A DNA stretch of 64,000 nt from Lycium barbarum (GCF_019175385.1 NC_083345.1:6921205-6985204); one strand, 5' to 3'. Positions 24,465-36,574 are shown, counted from the first letter of the stretch. Notes: generated by a model not told the origin, from the letters alone. Numbers and translations: made by a program.

Positions 24465-25280
24465 GGTATTTGGACATTATATTTGGAAAAAAGTACATTT
24501 AAATTTGAAGTTGAAAAAGAGAATTTAAAACTTGGAGTTTTGTACGTGAAAAAAAATCACTTGAAAAACCTATTTTAAAAAGTAAATCTTCAAAAATTAA
24601 CCAAAAAAATCATCTAAATGCATAACGAAATAATATTTTATTTTTTATAAGAAGAAAACTTATATCCAAATAGGGCCTTAAAAAGCTTCAGGAAAAAAAA
24701 ATCATAAACCACTTTAGTCGACTCAAATCTCCTTTGTTTTTCTTTTCAAGAGATCTTTTTATTTACTTGGTTATAATAATATGTTTACTATTAAGGACTC
24801 GATTCGTTTAACTTTCGTTTATTTTGAAACGACTTCTATATAGTTTTATAAATATTTTGAGAGAATAGTTGTTTTTGTATGGTTAGAAGCTTGGAAGATT
24901 TAGTTAGCAGGACCTGAATAAAAAATCGAAGTGGAAGGGCTTTCATTTTCTTTTTCATTTATTTTTGGTCCAGAAATTACTAACCACTTGATTAGCAAAC
25001 ACATGGGGCTTCTTTGTACTTTTAAAAAATTCGGGTTAAATTTTTAAACTTTTCAAAAAGTCCCTTTCTATTTCTCTTTCTTCTTTCATGTTCTTCTTCT
25101 CTGAATTAATTCTTCGTCTCTCAAATTCTCTCATTCCTTCATCTTCTATGTGTGTGAGTGTCATTGAAAGCTAAACTTGAAGTATATATACATTTTGGTT
25201 GCTGAAAAACGTGAAGAAGGAGCTGGAAGCCATTGAAGGCCATTAACAAAGATTCAAAGCTCTAATTAAAAAATGTTGGT
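24465..25280. other. Intergenic, AT-rich
   Basis: No gene. Pyrimidine-rich tract at 25060-25150 ('tttctttcatgttcttcttc') leads into the repeat array that begins near 25281; it may be the 5' leader of the ancestral repeated sequence. Confidence 0.45.
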
Positions 25281-28200
25281 TACCGCAAACGAGCTCCGTT
25301 TTGAGTGGGTGATACATCAAAAAAATCGCAACATCAAGGATATTTCATATCTGAAATTTGAAATAATTTCGTTGAGATTTGATATGATTTTTGATTGATT
25401 TATTGCAGCTCTCAAGGTTGAAAAATACTATTGTTCAAAGTTCGGATTCCCGCAAACGAGCTTTATTTCGAGTGGGTGATTTATCAAAAGAACAGGAACA
25501 TATAGGGGAGTTCATATCTAAAATTTGAGGCAATTTGGTTAAGATTTGACATGACTTCAGATCAAATTACAGCAGTAGTTCGTCCAAAGGAAGAAGATGA
25601 CACTGCCAGAAACAGTTTAGTAGAATCTTATTCAGGTCTATGTCAGATTTTTGAGCATTCTATAGTTTCTACTAAATTTCTACATTGGCTATATATATAT
25701 ATATATATATATTCTAATAACTTGGAAGAATTAGTTATTATATGGAATGTAGCAGCTATGAATGTATTCAAAGTTTGGATTACCGTAAACGAGTTTTATT
25801 TCGAATAAGGGATATCTCAAAACAACTGAAACGTCGAGGGTGTAGCATCCCCTTTGAGAGGATACCACTTACAAAACAAAAACTAATTTCACACTTACAA
25901 CGTTTAGAAGAAATTTATGCCAAAAGATATTCACAAAAATATTTAATAGCGTAAATAGGCCCATGCGAAAAAGGGTTGAAAGTGCAGCATTTTTTTTTCC
26001 ATTATACACTCCGAAAAATTTCTTAGATGAAATACAATATCAGAGTGTCAATTTAAAATGGTAACGCCTTCCTCAAACAGTCAACACATTTAAGAAACTT
26101 CATTTTGAAATTATATTTTCCAATCAACACCACTGCAGGTTCATAATATACACGAATTTCAAACGTGTGAACATCAAACGAAAATAGTCTCCTCCTTGGT
26201 ACATAATTACAAGACAAAATGTAAAACCAGTACATGGCATGACTTGGGTTAAAAGGACACCTAAAAACAGCAAAACAAGTTACCGAGTTCAAGTTACAAG
26301 CTTATGGCCTTGTGGTCTAACAAGCCTCCAAAATTACATGCATAAGTGTGACATATGGATCATGTACAAGTCCCCAAAAAATTTTCAAGACCTACATGCA
26401 TATGCAAATGTGATCTTCACTAAACCTCCCAAAAAAGTCTACTCCAAATGGCCATCTTCAAATCTCGTCCCGCACATTACCTACGATAGAAAACAACTAT
26501 CGCTAAGCATAAAGTTTAGTGGCGTATAAACTTTGGGCTCGGAGCCATTAGATTCTCCAATTCCCTTATCCGTCGTAGGTAGCTCAATTAGATAATAATA
26601 AATCAAATAAACAAGTATATCAAAGTATCAAATATCAAAACCTTGAAGAGTTTCCAAATGTCGAAATCAATATTCGAAGGCTCAAGTGTCAAGAAAGCTT
26701 ATAAATCAATTCAAGAGAGTTTGTCAAATAACCAATTTCGCCCAATATGTACGTCAAGCCATCACACCAAGAACTATCAATATCAAGATGGACCGAAGCC
26801 CCAAATCAAGAAGGGTCGTCACCCAATAATCAAGAGAATCTAGAGCCATGTTGAAAGTGGCTTTCCACCCATACTCGAAAATGGACAAAAGTCCATCATC
26901 AAGACGAAATGTAAATCCAAAGTCAAGATGAGCAAGATCCGAATCAAGAGGCATGCCGATATCAGTGACAAAATCACCACAACAAGAACAAGAAGGACAA
27001 ATTCCTAACAAGAATGCAAAATGATCAAGCAATTCGTACAAGTGGGTGATTTAGCGAATATTTTGCAATACTTGAGCTAATAACCATACAATGATGTAAG
27101 ACGAAGAGAAAGGAGACAACTTATCAAGATACTTCAAAATTCCAGCAAGTAAAGATATTCCAAGTTCAAGTTTATACACAAACCTTGGTATTTTACCATA
27201 CAACAAGTTCTACCACAACTCGAGGAGTTCAAATCGCCTACGCCATAGACCAACCAAATTCCACTTCGTCAAACAATTCCTCTTAGCTTGTACAAGAGTA
27301 TATATACCTTAAATACACAATCACATATCTATTTAAGTTCAATGGTTTCAACACTTCGAAACTAAACATGATATCAGTAAAAATCACATTAAACTATCAA
27401 AACAGAAATTCTGGACAGTACTACTGTCTTGTATTGTGGCTCAGTTTCAAAGGGGTAAACGGCAAAAATAGACTTTGTGGCCTTAATGAAAGTTGTAGAT
27501 ATATGTCTTGGGGTTTCAGAGAAATTTAAATTACTCCTATAGTAATTTTGTACTACAAGATATGCTCAAAATACTAACAGTAGTATGTGTAGGGTTTGCA
27601 AAACAGAAATCTGGGCAGCACCTGCCCTGTACTTCATCACCCCTATTCGAGTAAACACAAGCAAAATTAGGTTTTGGAGCCTGAACGAAAGTTTTAGGGC
27701 TAAATTTTATACAAGTAAATATGCTGAAAACGCTAACAACTATCCAGTTCAAAAACGGGTTCTAAACTTACCTCAATCGTGTGGAGTTGTTTGTGGCTCA
27801 ACCACAACAAGTCTTGATGATTGATTTAGTGGGAGAATTTGATGAGTGGAGAGGGGTTTTGGGGTTTTATTTTCTTGGAGAAAATGAAATTAGGGGCGAT
27901 GGAGAGGATATGAGCCAAAAAGGTATATATGCTACTTTGGATAAGGAAAAATAAATAAAAAAAAGACTGCCCAAACTTATCTATATCTATTGTATTTCAT
28001 AATTAATTTATCAAGAGGATGACAAGTGGTAAACATAACATCTCGAAACTTCCTTGTAAATATTAACACAATCTAGAGTAAGCAATTTTCATATATCGCC
28101 AAATTCACACAGGGAGTGCGAAGTAAATATATCCTTACTATAAAGATATGATCAATCGAAAATTCAAGTATTAATTATTTTTTTTTAAAAAATTGGGGTA

Positions 28201-28391
28201 TTACAGAGGGGAGTTCATATCTGAAATTTGAAGCAATTTGGTTAAGATTTGACATGGTTTCAGATCAAATTACAGCAATTGTTCGTCTAAAGGAAGAAGA
28301 CAACATTGCCAGAAACAGTTTAGTAGAATCTTATTCAGGTCTATGCTAGATTTTTTAGCATTCTATAGTTTCTACTAAACCTCTGCATTGG

Positions 28392-28433
<42 letters not shown>

Positions 28434-28690
28434 TAATAACTTGCAAGAATTAATTATTATATGGAATGTAGCAACTATCAATGTGTTCAAAGTTTGGATT
28501 ACCGTAAACGAGTTTTATTTCGAGTGGGTGATATCTCAAAAGAACCGAAACATCGAGGGGAGTTCATATATGAAATTTAAAGAAATTTGGTCAAAGATTG
28601 TTTCAGATCAAATTACAGCAGTTGTTCACCCAAAGGAAGAAGACGACATTGCCAGAAACAATTATTAGAATCTTATTCAGGTCACATTTT
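25281..28690 (+). repeat. Tandem array of ~320-bp units interrupted by a solo LTR
   Basis: Units begin near 'ggattaccgtaaacgagttt' and run through 'tatttcgagtgggtgat', 'gaggggagttcatatctgaaa', 'cagatcaaattacagcagtt', 'cgtccaaaggaagaagacga' and 'attgccagaaacag'. Starts at about 25280, 25445, 25775 and 28495; a solo LTR (25841-28205) splits the third. Two units carry a (TA)n tract at the same place (25690-25712 and 28393-28432), so the microsatellite predates the duplication. No intact ORF; identity unknown. Confidence 0.75.
25836..28210 (-). mobile_element. Solo LTR with perfect GAGGG TSD
   Basis: LTR 25841-28205 (2365 bp), starting TGTAGCATCCCC and ending GGGGTATTACA, so terminal inverted repeats of the TGTAnnACCCC type. 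Flanked by GAGGG at 25836-25840 and 28206-28210. The minus strand starts TGTAATACCCC, the usual LTR start for Tekay/Del-like chromoviruses, so minus orientation is likely. No internal region remains, so it arose by LTR-LTR recombination. Confidence 0.88.
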
Positions 28691-28692
28691 AG

Positions 28693-29192
28693 CCACTAAA
28701 AACTGAAGAGTCACACATAGCCACTAGACCAGAATTTTTTATCAGGTTATAAGAAGTTACTACAATTCCTGTAAGTAACTTACGGTATAGACGAAATTAT
28801 CTTGAAAATTGATGAATTAATTTTTGAAACTTATCGTTGTTGGCATTTGAATGAATATTTAACGAAATGATAACATCGTTATTGATATAAACCCAAGTAT
28901 CAATGAAATAATACAAGTCGTTTGCTATTAATCTCAACATGTTAGTTACTAAGAACTGAAAAGAGTCACACATAGCCACTAGACCAGAATACTTTATCAA
29001 ATAATTAGAAGTGACTACCGTAAGCAACCTATGGTTTAGACAAAATTATCTTGAAAATTGATGAATTAATTCTTGAAACTTATCGTTGTTGGCATTTAAA
29101 TGAATATTTAACAAAATGATTACGTCATCATTGATATAAATACTAATATCAATGCAATAATACAAGTCGTTCGCTATTAATCTAAACATGAC
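28693..29192. repeat. Tandem duplication, ~250 bp x 2
   Basis: 28693-28941 and 28942-29192 share 'gagtcacacatagccactag', 'aattatcttgaaaattgatg' and 'tacaagtcgttygctattaat' in the same order, with about 10% difference. No gene. Confidence 0.85.
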
Positions 29193-29309
29193 AAGTTGGT
29201 CACAAAATTATTTCACCTATTACAATAAAGACAAGAACATTTCACATTGATCGCATGTAATTATATATGTCATCAATTTTAATATAGATCATAGGTAGTG
29301 TAGTAACGA

Positions 29310-29603
29310 TTTGCAACCAGAGGCGGATCCAGGATTTTAAGCTTGTGGGTTCCAAGTAAAATGAACTAATATGCAAATTCGGACAAAAAGACTCCAAGGG
29401 GAATTGATCGTGAGTCAAGAACATGAGCGCTGAATCAAGGTTCCTTCGTTGTCGTTGAGCCAACAACTTCTTTTAGTAATGGGTTCCCAACTAGCAATTT
29501 GTTATATATTTAACAGACTCCTAATATAAATACAGGGTTCGGGCTATCGAGTGTGGGTTCGGAAACCCACATCCATTACATTGGATCCGCCCCTCTTTGC
29601 AAC
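29310..29603. mobile_element. hAT-type MITE with perfect 8-bp TSD
   Basis: Element 29318-29595 (278 bp), TIRs 'cagaggcggatcca' and 'tggatccgcccctc'. TSD TTTGCAAC at 29310-29317 and 29596-29603. It sits just 3' of the broken TRAF1-like exon. Confidence 0.88.
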
Positions 29604-29779
29604 ATGGCTAAAAAAATATGTGTGATTTTTTGAATCTGCGGAGCACATCGATGAACTATCTGGGACACAATCTACTGACTTCGAAATATCTAAAACATCT
29701 TCCAGTATGTGTGGTTGTCCAGGTACTGCTTTTGACTCCTGTGTCTCGAACTCATTTACACCGAAAATTTTTACCATGG

Positions 29780-31240
29780 TAGAGGGTCAACCAACAAAAG
29801 TTGTGTGAGGCTCCACCCTTTGCTTGACAAGTGGAATTTCTGGGTCTCACCAGTACTTTTGCTTACCCATACCTTTCTCTCTCTCTTTTATTCTTTCCAA
29901 TTATTTTTTTTGCTCTCTCATCTATCTCTTTCTCATAGAATGTAAAGCTTTTTTTTCTCTGTCTCTGGAAAATACTAGTTAATGTAAAAATATTTCGTTT
30001 CTATTTTTTCACCAAAGTATGAAACTTTTGACTTCAATAATGCACAACTGTTATCAGAATTCTAAATATGCAAAATGTATATTAAAATGCATACGATATA
30101 CTATATATATGTTTAAGTTAATTGAGGTAATAAAACGTTGAAAGACGATATTTAGCTTCACTCAGATTTATAAAATATATTTATAAATCACATTTCTAAA
30201 ATAAAAAAAAGGCGCCTAGAGCACTAAGCTCCCATAAAATATAATTTATTAAAAGCAATTATTGAATAATTTATGTAGTTAACAAAGTGATTATTCCAAA
30301 ATAATGTAATAAATGGTCAATCAATATTTCAGAAATGCATTAACTATTCATTATATGTTGTATGCTATTTACAAAATTCACACAATTATGTATTGATAAT
30401 TGGTTAATTGTCAGTTTCGTACATTTTAGTAGATCAAGAGAAAAAAAAAGATCTATTTCTATCTTTATCAGTTTATTTTGCCGATTTATGTTGGTTTATT
30501 CTTAGCATTAAAATAATGTAATACCTCCGATTCAAAAAAAAATATCCACTTAGCCTTTTTCACACCCTTAAGAAAATATTAATTCCTAAAATAGGTATTT
30601 TGACTAAACTACCCTCTATTAATAAGACTCTTACCTATTTATTGCCTTGAGTAAATAGGGGCAAAACTGGAAAATAAGTTAATTCTTTCTTGATTATGTA
30701 AGTAAACACTTATTTTGAACCAAAATAAAAAAGCTAAGTGGACACTTATTTTGAAGCGGAGAATATTCTGACATAAAGACTTTTAGTATTTTATTGATTT
30801 TTGTTGGTGCTTTACAAAGTGATTTTTAGATATACGATTATAAATTGCATTTCAGAAATGCAATTAATAAATTTGATTTTTAGAATACGATTTAAGTTAA
30901 CGCCATACACGTATACGTTTTGAATATTCTTAAAAACTTTGAAAAAAAATTCTTCCTTTTTTTTTTGTAGGAGCGGGTGAGAACTGGAAGACAAAATAAC
31001 AATTAATCTTCTATTGAAAACTAAATATTTGTTGGTTGAACTATGAAATTGTATGGCTTAATTTAGAAGAGAAAATTATAAAATTAAAATTTGTGCTAAG
31101 TTGTGTGGGGATAGTGGGCAAAATAATAGAGTGAATGATTACAATAAAAGAGAGAGAAAGGTGTGGGACCCAGAATTCTACTTGTCAAATAAAGGGTGGA
31201 GCCTCACACAACTTTTATTGGTTGAGCCTCTGCCATGATA
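29780..31240. mobile_element. TIR transposon (non-autonomous) within the pseudogene
   Basis: Long imperfect inverted repeats: 'aaaagttgtgtgaggctcca' with 'tgcttgacaagtggaatttc' at 29796-29848, and the inverse 'ttctacttgtcaaataaagg' with 'tggagcctcacacaactttt' at 31175-31220. Complementarity extends outward to 'atggyagagg'. The interior is AT-rich, with a nested Stowaway-like MITE (30526-30765) but no transposase. TSD unresolved, so superfamily open. Confidence 0.7.
30526..30765. mobile_element. Stowaway-like MITE nested in the TIR transposon
   Basis: Left 'ctccgattcaaaaaaaaata' plus 'tccacttagccttttt' and right 'aaaaaagctaagtggacact' plus 'tattttgaagcggag' are inverted repeats. About 240 bp, non-coding. 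Confidence 0.65.
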
Positions 31241-31826
31241 ATTTTTTTCCATTTGCACCACCAATGTGCCCATCTCTTTGGTATTATCTAACTCCACAGT
31301 ATCAAGTCGTTCATCCCAATCTTCACTCTGTTTACAAGGTAACCATGACAAAATAAATCGATTCGCCATTCACAACCAAGCATTTTGTTCAGGAGGTAAA
31401 AAGGAAAAGAATTTTCTTAACCCTCAAGGAAATCAAATGAAAACTGTCAACTAGGAGCTTCCACAAAAATTGATTGACAAAGGCTACAACTTCAAATCTA
31501 TTCCATCATGGCGAATATTCTCTTTACCCTCTCTCATTATTTCTTACCTTTTTAGATCTTTTGTTGTAGGGTGGTAACCAAGAACGAATCAAACAATTCA
31601 AAAAATTCGCTTATGCTTCTATGTTGTCTTACCTTCTTTCTTTTGGATATATATCTATGTTGTATTACTGCTATATTCCCAATGAATTTCATTTTTTTTT
31701 TAGTATAAATACTTGTATCAGTCAAGATCAATGATGAAATCTGTAAAGAAATAAAATCTTGGGAGTACACTGGTAAAAACTAAAGCTCGGACATAAAGAG
31801 CTCCTAACCACCAAAAAAAGTTGGTT

Positions 31827-31959
31827 AAAAGGATGCTAACAAGAAACAACCGTCCTACTTTGATAGGAGTAAGGTCTACGTACACTCTATCCTCCCCAGA
31901 CCCCATGCGCGGGATTTCACTGGATTGTTGTTGCAAAAGGATGCTAACAAGTAACAACC
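31827..31959 (+). mobile_element. 5'-truncated TS-like SINE with 25-bp TSD
   Basis: 31852-31934 contains 'taaggtctacgtacactcta', 'tcctccccagaccccatg' and 'gggatttcactggattgttg', ending in TTG repeats, the 3' part of the TS/Au-type SINE family. Direct repeats 31827-31851 and 31935-31959 ('aaaaggatgctaacaag' plus 8 bp) match at 24 of 25 positions. It lies in an intron of the DUF4283/TRAF1-like pseudogene. Confidence 0.82.
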
Positions 31960-32087
31960 CAAGCAATTCTCAGGTTTACAAAGTACTAATGAAATTTCAT
32001 AGGAAAATTCATCAATGTGTAACAGGTAACAAAGGCAAAGTAAGAATATAGGAATGATTTTTGCTTAGTCACTTAGGAGCTGTTTGG

Positions 32088-32582
32088 CCATAGATAGCTT
32101 TCACTTTATTAGGAAAACTGTTTGGACACAGAATTGTTATAATTTTCCGGAATTCGGAAAACTCGAAAAAGCTGTTTTCACAATTTTCACTCCAAATCAC
32201 TCACAAAAATCCAAAAACTATTCCAATTTGTATTCTCCAAACACAACTCCAATTTCCAAATACCATTTTCAACTCGAAAACACATACTCCTTTTGTTTCA
32301 ATTTGTTTGTCTTACATTCCTTTTTAGTTCGTTTAAAGAAAATATCCCACTTTCCTTTTTTGGTAACTCTTAATTCCAACTTTTCATGTGTCATGTTTAA
32401 GACCACAAGGTTAAAAGACATTTTTGTACATTATACATATATTTAATTTAAGACAACAAGATTCAAAAGTCTTTTTACTTTCTTAAATTTCGTGTTAAGT
32501 CAAAACCAGGCAAACAAATTGAAACGGAGGAAGTACTAATTTTTTCCAAAGTTCACAATTCTAATGTCCAAACGCCCGCTCA
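32088..32582. mobile_element. MITE pair: 'GTTTGGCCA' element with nested Stowaway
   Basis: Outer ends 'gagctgtttggccatagat' and '…aatgtccaaacgcccgctc' are inverted repeats of a common Solanaceae MITE. Inside, 32285-32535 is a Stowaway-type MITE with TA flanks and ends 'ctccttttgtttcaatttgt' and '…acaaattgaaacggaggaag'. Non-coding. Confidence 0.72.
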
Positions 32583-33429
32583 AACAGAAAAATCAATCAA
32601 TTTGTAAATAAAAGCTACTTCCTGATATCATGACTGTATAGTCAAACACCATAAATTAAAAAGCAGTCACAAATTGATCGTTCCATTCATAGGTCCATCA
32701 TGAAACTTGCATGAGTGCACCAGCAACAATAATGCTTTCCTTGGACAAAGCAGTATCAAAATCCTCTTCATTAGTGAAATCAAGAAATACATGTTGATCA
32801 TCCCAACTCCCAATTTGCAGAGTCTCGATCTTTAAGAGTAGGATTTTTAGCTATGAAGTCAGCACGGATTCGTTTCAGTTTTGGTTTCCTTTTAGAGAAC
32901 TTGCCAAACATAAGAAGCTTACAATTGTCAAGTAAGCTATTAGAGTAATCACTTGAAAAGGTTACTACTGGGCAGTTATGCTTGCTATTCCAAGATTACG
33001 TAACTTTAGGTTCTGCATGTTCTTCATTTTTAGTGGCCGCCATGTTGGCTAATGAACTGAGTTAACGTACTGCTTTTAAAATGCGCGGGTTTATATCAAA
33101 TTTAGGTTAATTATATTATAGCTAGCTGCATAAGCCCAAAATAAGATGATTAATGAATTCGGGTTTAATTTCATACCCTCAAACTTTTCAATTACTATTG
33201 AACTATTTTTCATAATGACAAAAATCTCTTAAATTTGACTTAATATCACAAAGTCACTAAAATCTTATTTTATCCTTAAAAATAAGGAGGAAGTATAACT
33301 CACCCTTGGGAGATATCCGAATATATATTCTGTCATTGGATTCTATTAATTGTTTGTAACAAAAAAAACCACGCAGTTGTTGAACACTTTTTTGTAGACA
33401 AACTTATTTTTCCTCCAAAAGTACTTATT

Positions 33430-33735
33430 TTTTAATAAGTGCTTATTTAAAAAAAGTGAGGTGTTAGACCAAGCTTTTAGGAGAAAATAAGTGTTTTTGG
33501 AGAGTAGCAGAAGCAATTTTTCATAAGTTAAAAAAATATCTTTTGCCCAAAAGCACTTTTTTGAAAAGTATTTTGTGAGAAAAATACAGTTAGAAGCACT
33601 TTTTATAAGCTTGTCCAAATACTAATTGCTGCTCAAAAGTACTTTTTAAATTAATTGACCTCGTTTTTGCCAAAAGCACTTTTGAAAAAAATATTTTTCA
33701 GAATAAACTGATTTTAGAAACTTGATCAAACAGGC
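33430..33735 (-). repeat. Dispersed Solanaceae MITE-like repeat (AAAAGCACTTTT family)
   Basis: Multiple 'aaaagcacttttt' and 'agaagcacttttt' blocks, ending 'gatcaaacaggctac', whose reverse complement is the usual start ('agcctgtttgatcaag'). AT-rich, non-coding. Confidence 0.6.
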
Positions 33736-34846
33736 TACTAGTCAAAGTTGATTGATCCTTTGGTTACAAAAAAGTGTTCAAAAAAGTATAGAAAAAATAA
33801 TTTAATGACTTTTTCTATAGTGAAGCAAAGTTGAGTAATTTTTATATTAAAAAACAATTCAATGACTTTAACAAACAAATTAAAAGTTGAGTGACTGTTC
33901 GTAAAATAACTCAAAATCCTTTTCTCCAATAGATACTATGCACAATAACTCAATAAGTACAGGTCAATTATCTACCACAATACTAGCACACAAAAGTTAT
34001 TTGCAGAATCATTTTCTTTATTTTTAAAGGACAAATGTTAAACTATCTCCTCTAGTTTAGTAGAGCTGAAATATCATGGCACCTTCAAAAGAAAACTATG
34101 TGTATATTGACCAGACCGTTTTACGTTTTTGCACTCGCCAGTTTTATAAAAGGATATAGGTTCCTTGCGCCATAAATCCATCTTTTACTTGTTATTCACT
34201 CTATATATTTGAAAAGTTTTAACTTAAATATCGTTACGAAAAATTATAATTATGTATTCGATTTAACTATGTGCATCAAAATTTGGACAAATGAAAATAA
34301 ATCACCAAGTTTACCTCCATTTAAACCTGAAATAATATGATTCTCTCAACATATTTTATTGACCATTGAGTCATATCCGCAGATATAATATCATAAAATA
34401 TTATTCAAATGGATCTGAGGAAAGTGGATTAATATGGAAATCATAAACAAAACAAAAAAGGTAGAAAAACATTGTGATTAAGTAGCTGATGTGTAAAATC
34501 CTCATGCACAACAGCACAAGTGGTGGCGGTTTCTCTTACTATTGACAAATTGGGCATTTCATAGCCCATCATAATGAAAACTCCTTCCCCTTTCTTTTCT
34601 ATTTTAAATTGTTTTTGGTGGTCTGGAATTCAACCTAATACTAATTAATACCGTTCACTTTCTACGTATGTGGTACGGTAATCAAGCAATCTCCTATATT
34701 TGTCAAAAAGTTTAATTTGTAGATAATATTATCTTTAATTCATTTTTCAACCTAACTCTCTTGAACAAATGTTCTTTTGTGCCCAAGAAACCATGTCTTT
34801 GGATAGGTTACTAAAGGAATATCAACTCAACCTTCTTAGTTCTTGC
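33736..34846. other. Intergenic, AT-rich
   Basis: No gene or element ends recognised. The last part, from about 34770, belongs to the upstream region that recurs in inverted form near 50.0-50.4 kb. Confidence 0.45.
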
Positions 34847-34851
34847 TACCA

Positions 34852-34954
34852 TTGACAAGTCAACACTTAGAAACACATTTTGCAAAAGTCAAAAATAGAT
34901 TACTCAAACAATTTAATAAATAAAAGTAACTCAGAATTTTTGCACCTATAAATA
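34852..34954 (+). promoter_or_regulatory. Promoter of the CTNIP-like peptide gene
   Basis: An inverted pair of W-box cores TTGAC (34852-34856) and GTCAA (34859-34863), another 'gtcaa' near 34886, then a TATA box 'tataaata' at 34947-34954, about 103 bp before the ATG at 35057. WRKY-type control would suit a stress-induced peptide, but this is inference from short motifs. Confidence 0.5.
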
Positions 34955-35056
34955 CACCTAGTTGCTTCTCATTAATTATGATTCTCATAATCCCAACAAC
35001 CTCAAATTAACTTAGCCTCCCTTCAAAAACCTCTCTAACTCACAAAAAAAGGAATT

Positions 35057-35290
35057 ATGGATTTCTTGAGCAGATTCATTTCATTATTTGTTATTGTATA
35101 CATTATTATCAATGCAAATACCTTATTATTAGCAAAAGCAGCAGCAAGGCCAATGGGTATGTCCGAATGGACGAAGAATAAAGAAGTTACCCTTTTGATG
35201 ACATCATTGCCAAGAGGTTCAGATCCATCATCTGGCTCTTCTTCTTGCACCAATATTCCTGGCCAAGGTGGCGGCGGCTCATGCCCTTAG
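35057..35290 (+). CDS. CTNIP: CTNIP/SCREW-type phytocytokine precursor (77 aa)
   Basis: Single-exon small secreted protein. Residues 1-~28 are a hydrophobic signal peptide (MDFLSRFISLFVIVYIIINA…). The C-terminal part is Ser/Gly-rich: LPRGSDPSSGSSSCTNIPGQ followed by GGGGSCP. It carries the literal CTNIP motif and two cysteines (residues 64 and 76) that could form a disulfide. CTNIP/SCREW peptides are short, stress-induced signals perceived at the cell surface by the receptor kinase HSL3/NUT in Arabidopsis, controlling defence and water loss. Length, signal peptide, motif position near the C terminus and the two Cys all fit. The family is short and variable, so the call rests mainly on the motif. 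Confidence 0.8.
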   Translation: MDFLSRFISLFVIVYIIINANTLLLAKAAARPMGMSEWTKNKEVTLLMTSLPRGSDPSSGSSSCTNIPGQGGGGSCP

Positions 35291-36560
35291 TGAAAATTCT
35301 TATTTAATTTAGTCGCTGATGTCCAAAAAAGTTTTGGAGAAAAGGTACCATGGCTTCAGAATCAGACTCATCTCAATACTTGATTTACATGTTACTAATG
35401 GGCCCCATATTATGTTGCTTCCGCTCTAGTTGAAGGCCATGTGGCGCATGCAGGGCATGCTAAATTTGTCCCACGGCGGCTGCGAGATGGGGGTTTGATC
35501 TCCTTCTGTGGTCTTGGCCGAACAATCGTGATTACCTCCTGAATTATCTTTTGAGGTTGAATTAGACTTCCATTTCTTGTCAAATATATAGTTTTGAGTC
35601 TTTTTATTCTTTCATTTGTAATTTTGTTACCGTTACTGTTTTTAATTTTATTTTTTTACTAGGATAAACCATTAAAAGAACTATTGTAAGTTCAAGTGAT
35701 CTTTCATGTAAATACCGATACTAGAAATTTATTGATACTAAAGGGCCAAGGCATATATATTACTAATATTTTACGTTTTCTTTCCTCGTGTGAAGTTGTG
35801 AACCTTGATTAATCCATGATTTCTATCTCCTGAAATACTTTTATTTTATCAACAGTACCATTAAGAAAATGAAATATGAATAAGTATCACGTTATAATAT
35901 TCCTTCAGTCCATAACTTATTACCATTCTTTATATTTAATCAAATTTAGTTGCTTAGTGTTAATCAAAATTTCAGTTTACCATCAACTCTTTTTATACAT
36001 CTTTAGTCAATTTGGGCAACCAGCTGCAAAAGTCATAAACTTGGCAAAATATTTAATGAGATGCCTTAAAACAATAGAATAAAATCAATTTGCACACCAT
36101 TAACACCGGAAAATAGATTAATATGAATATACTTGCTTCAAATACTAATTAATATCAGTAATTTATTTCAAATTGCTCCTTAAATTAGCTAATATATACA
36201 CGCGTTCTACAGAAAAGGTTAAATTGTGCAATAAAACATTCGATAGAGTTAAATTATTCTACGGAAAATAAGAAAATAGAATAATACCTTTGTCTATAGG
36301 GACATTAAACAAAGTTATCTTTCAATTGAGAGAAGTGGACGAAAACCTTGTGAAATTGGTAAATTGTATGTACCAGTAAGTTAGATATCATTCTTTTTCC
36401 ACAAGGTAAAATCAAATTGTCATCAAACGTCTATTTCGTTATTCTAAATTGTAATTTTGTTTTTGTTAAAAACTGTTACATGTACTCTTAAGAAATATTC
36501 CCTCAGTCCCTTTTTATATAAAGGCGTTGAGTGGGCACAAAATTTAAGCAAAAAGAAAAA
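35291..36560. other. Intergenic, AT-rich
   Basis: 3' flank of the peptide gene; 'ggctgcgagatgggggtttg' near 35480 is a slightly GC-richer patch without coding signal. Nothing else recognised. Confidence 0.45.
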
Positions 36561-36574
36561 AACATGCGAAATAT

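Larger units (their letters stand above)
29604..33044 (-). pseudogene. Broken DUF4283 / TRAF1-like copy
   Basis: Third copy of the module found twice in the 23822-18657 gene. The first exon starts at 33044 (MAATKNEEHAEPKVT), then a stop at codon 16; further on are a frameshift near 32825 and another stop inside the DUF4283 end (…AGALMQVS, stop, WTYEWNDQ). Recognisable residues include FLDFTNEEDFDTALSKESII. The second exon (from ~31328) encodes WDERLDTVELDNTK, is cut by a TIR element (about 29780-31240), then continues as SKAVPGQPHILEDVLDISKS and VDCVPDSSSMCSADS. Position and splice-site context match the intact gene, so this is a decayed tandem paralogue, not a processed copy. Confidence 0.82.
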
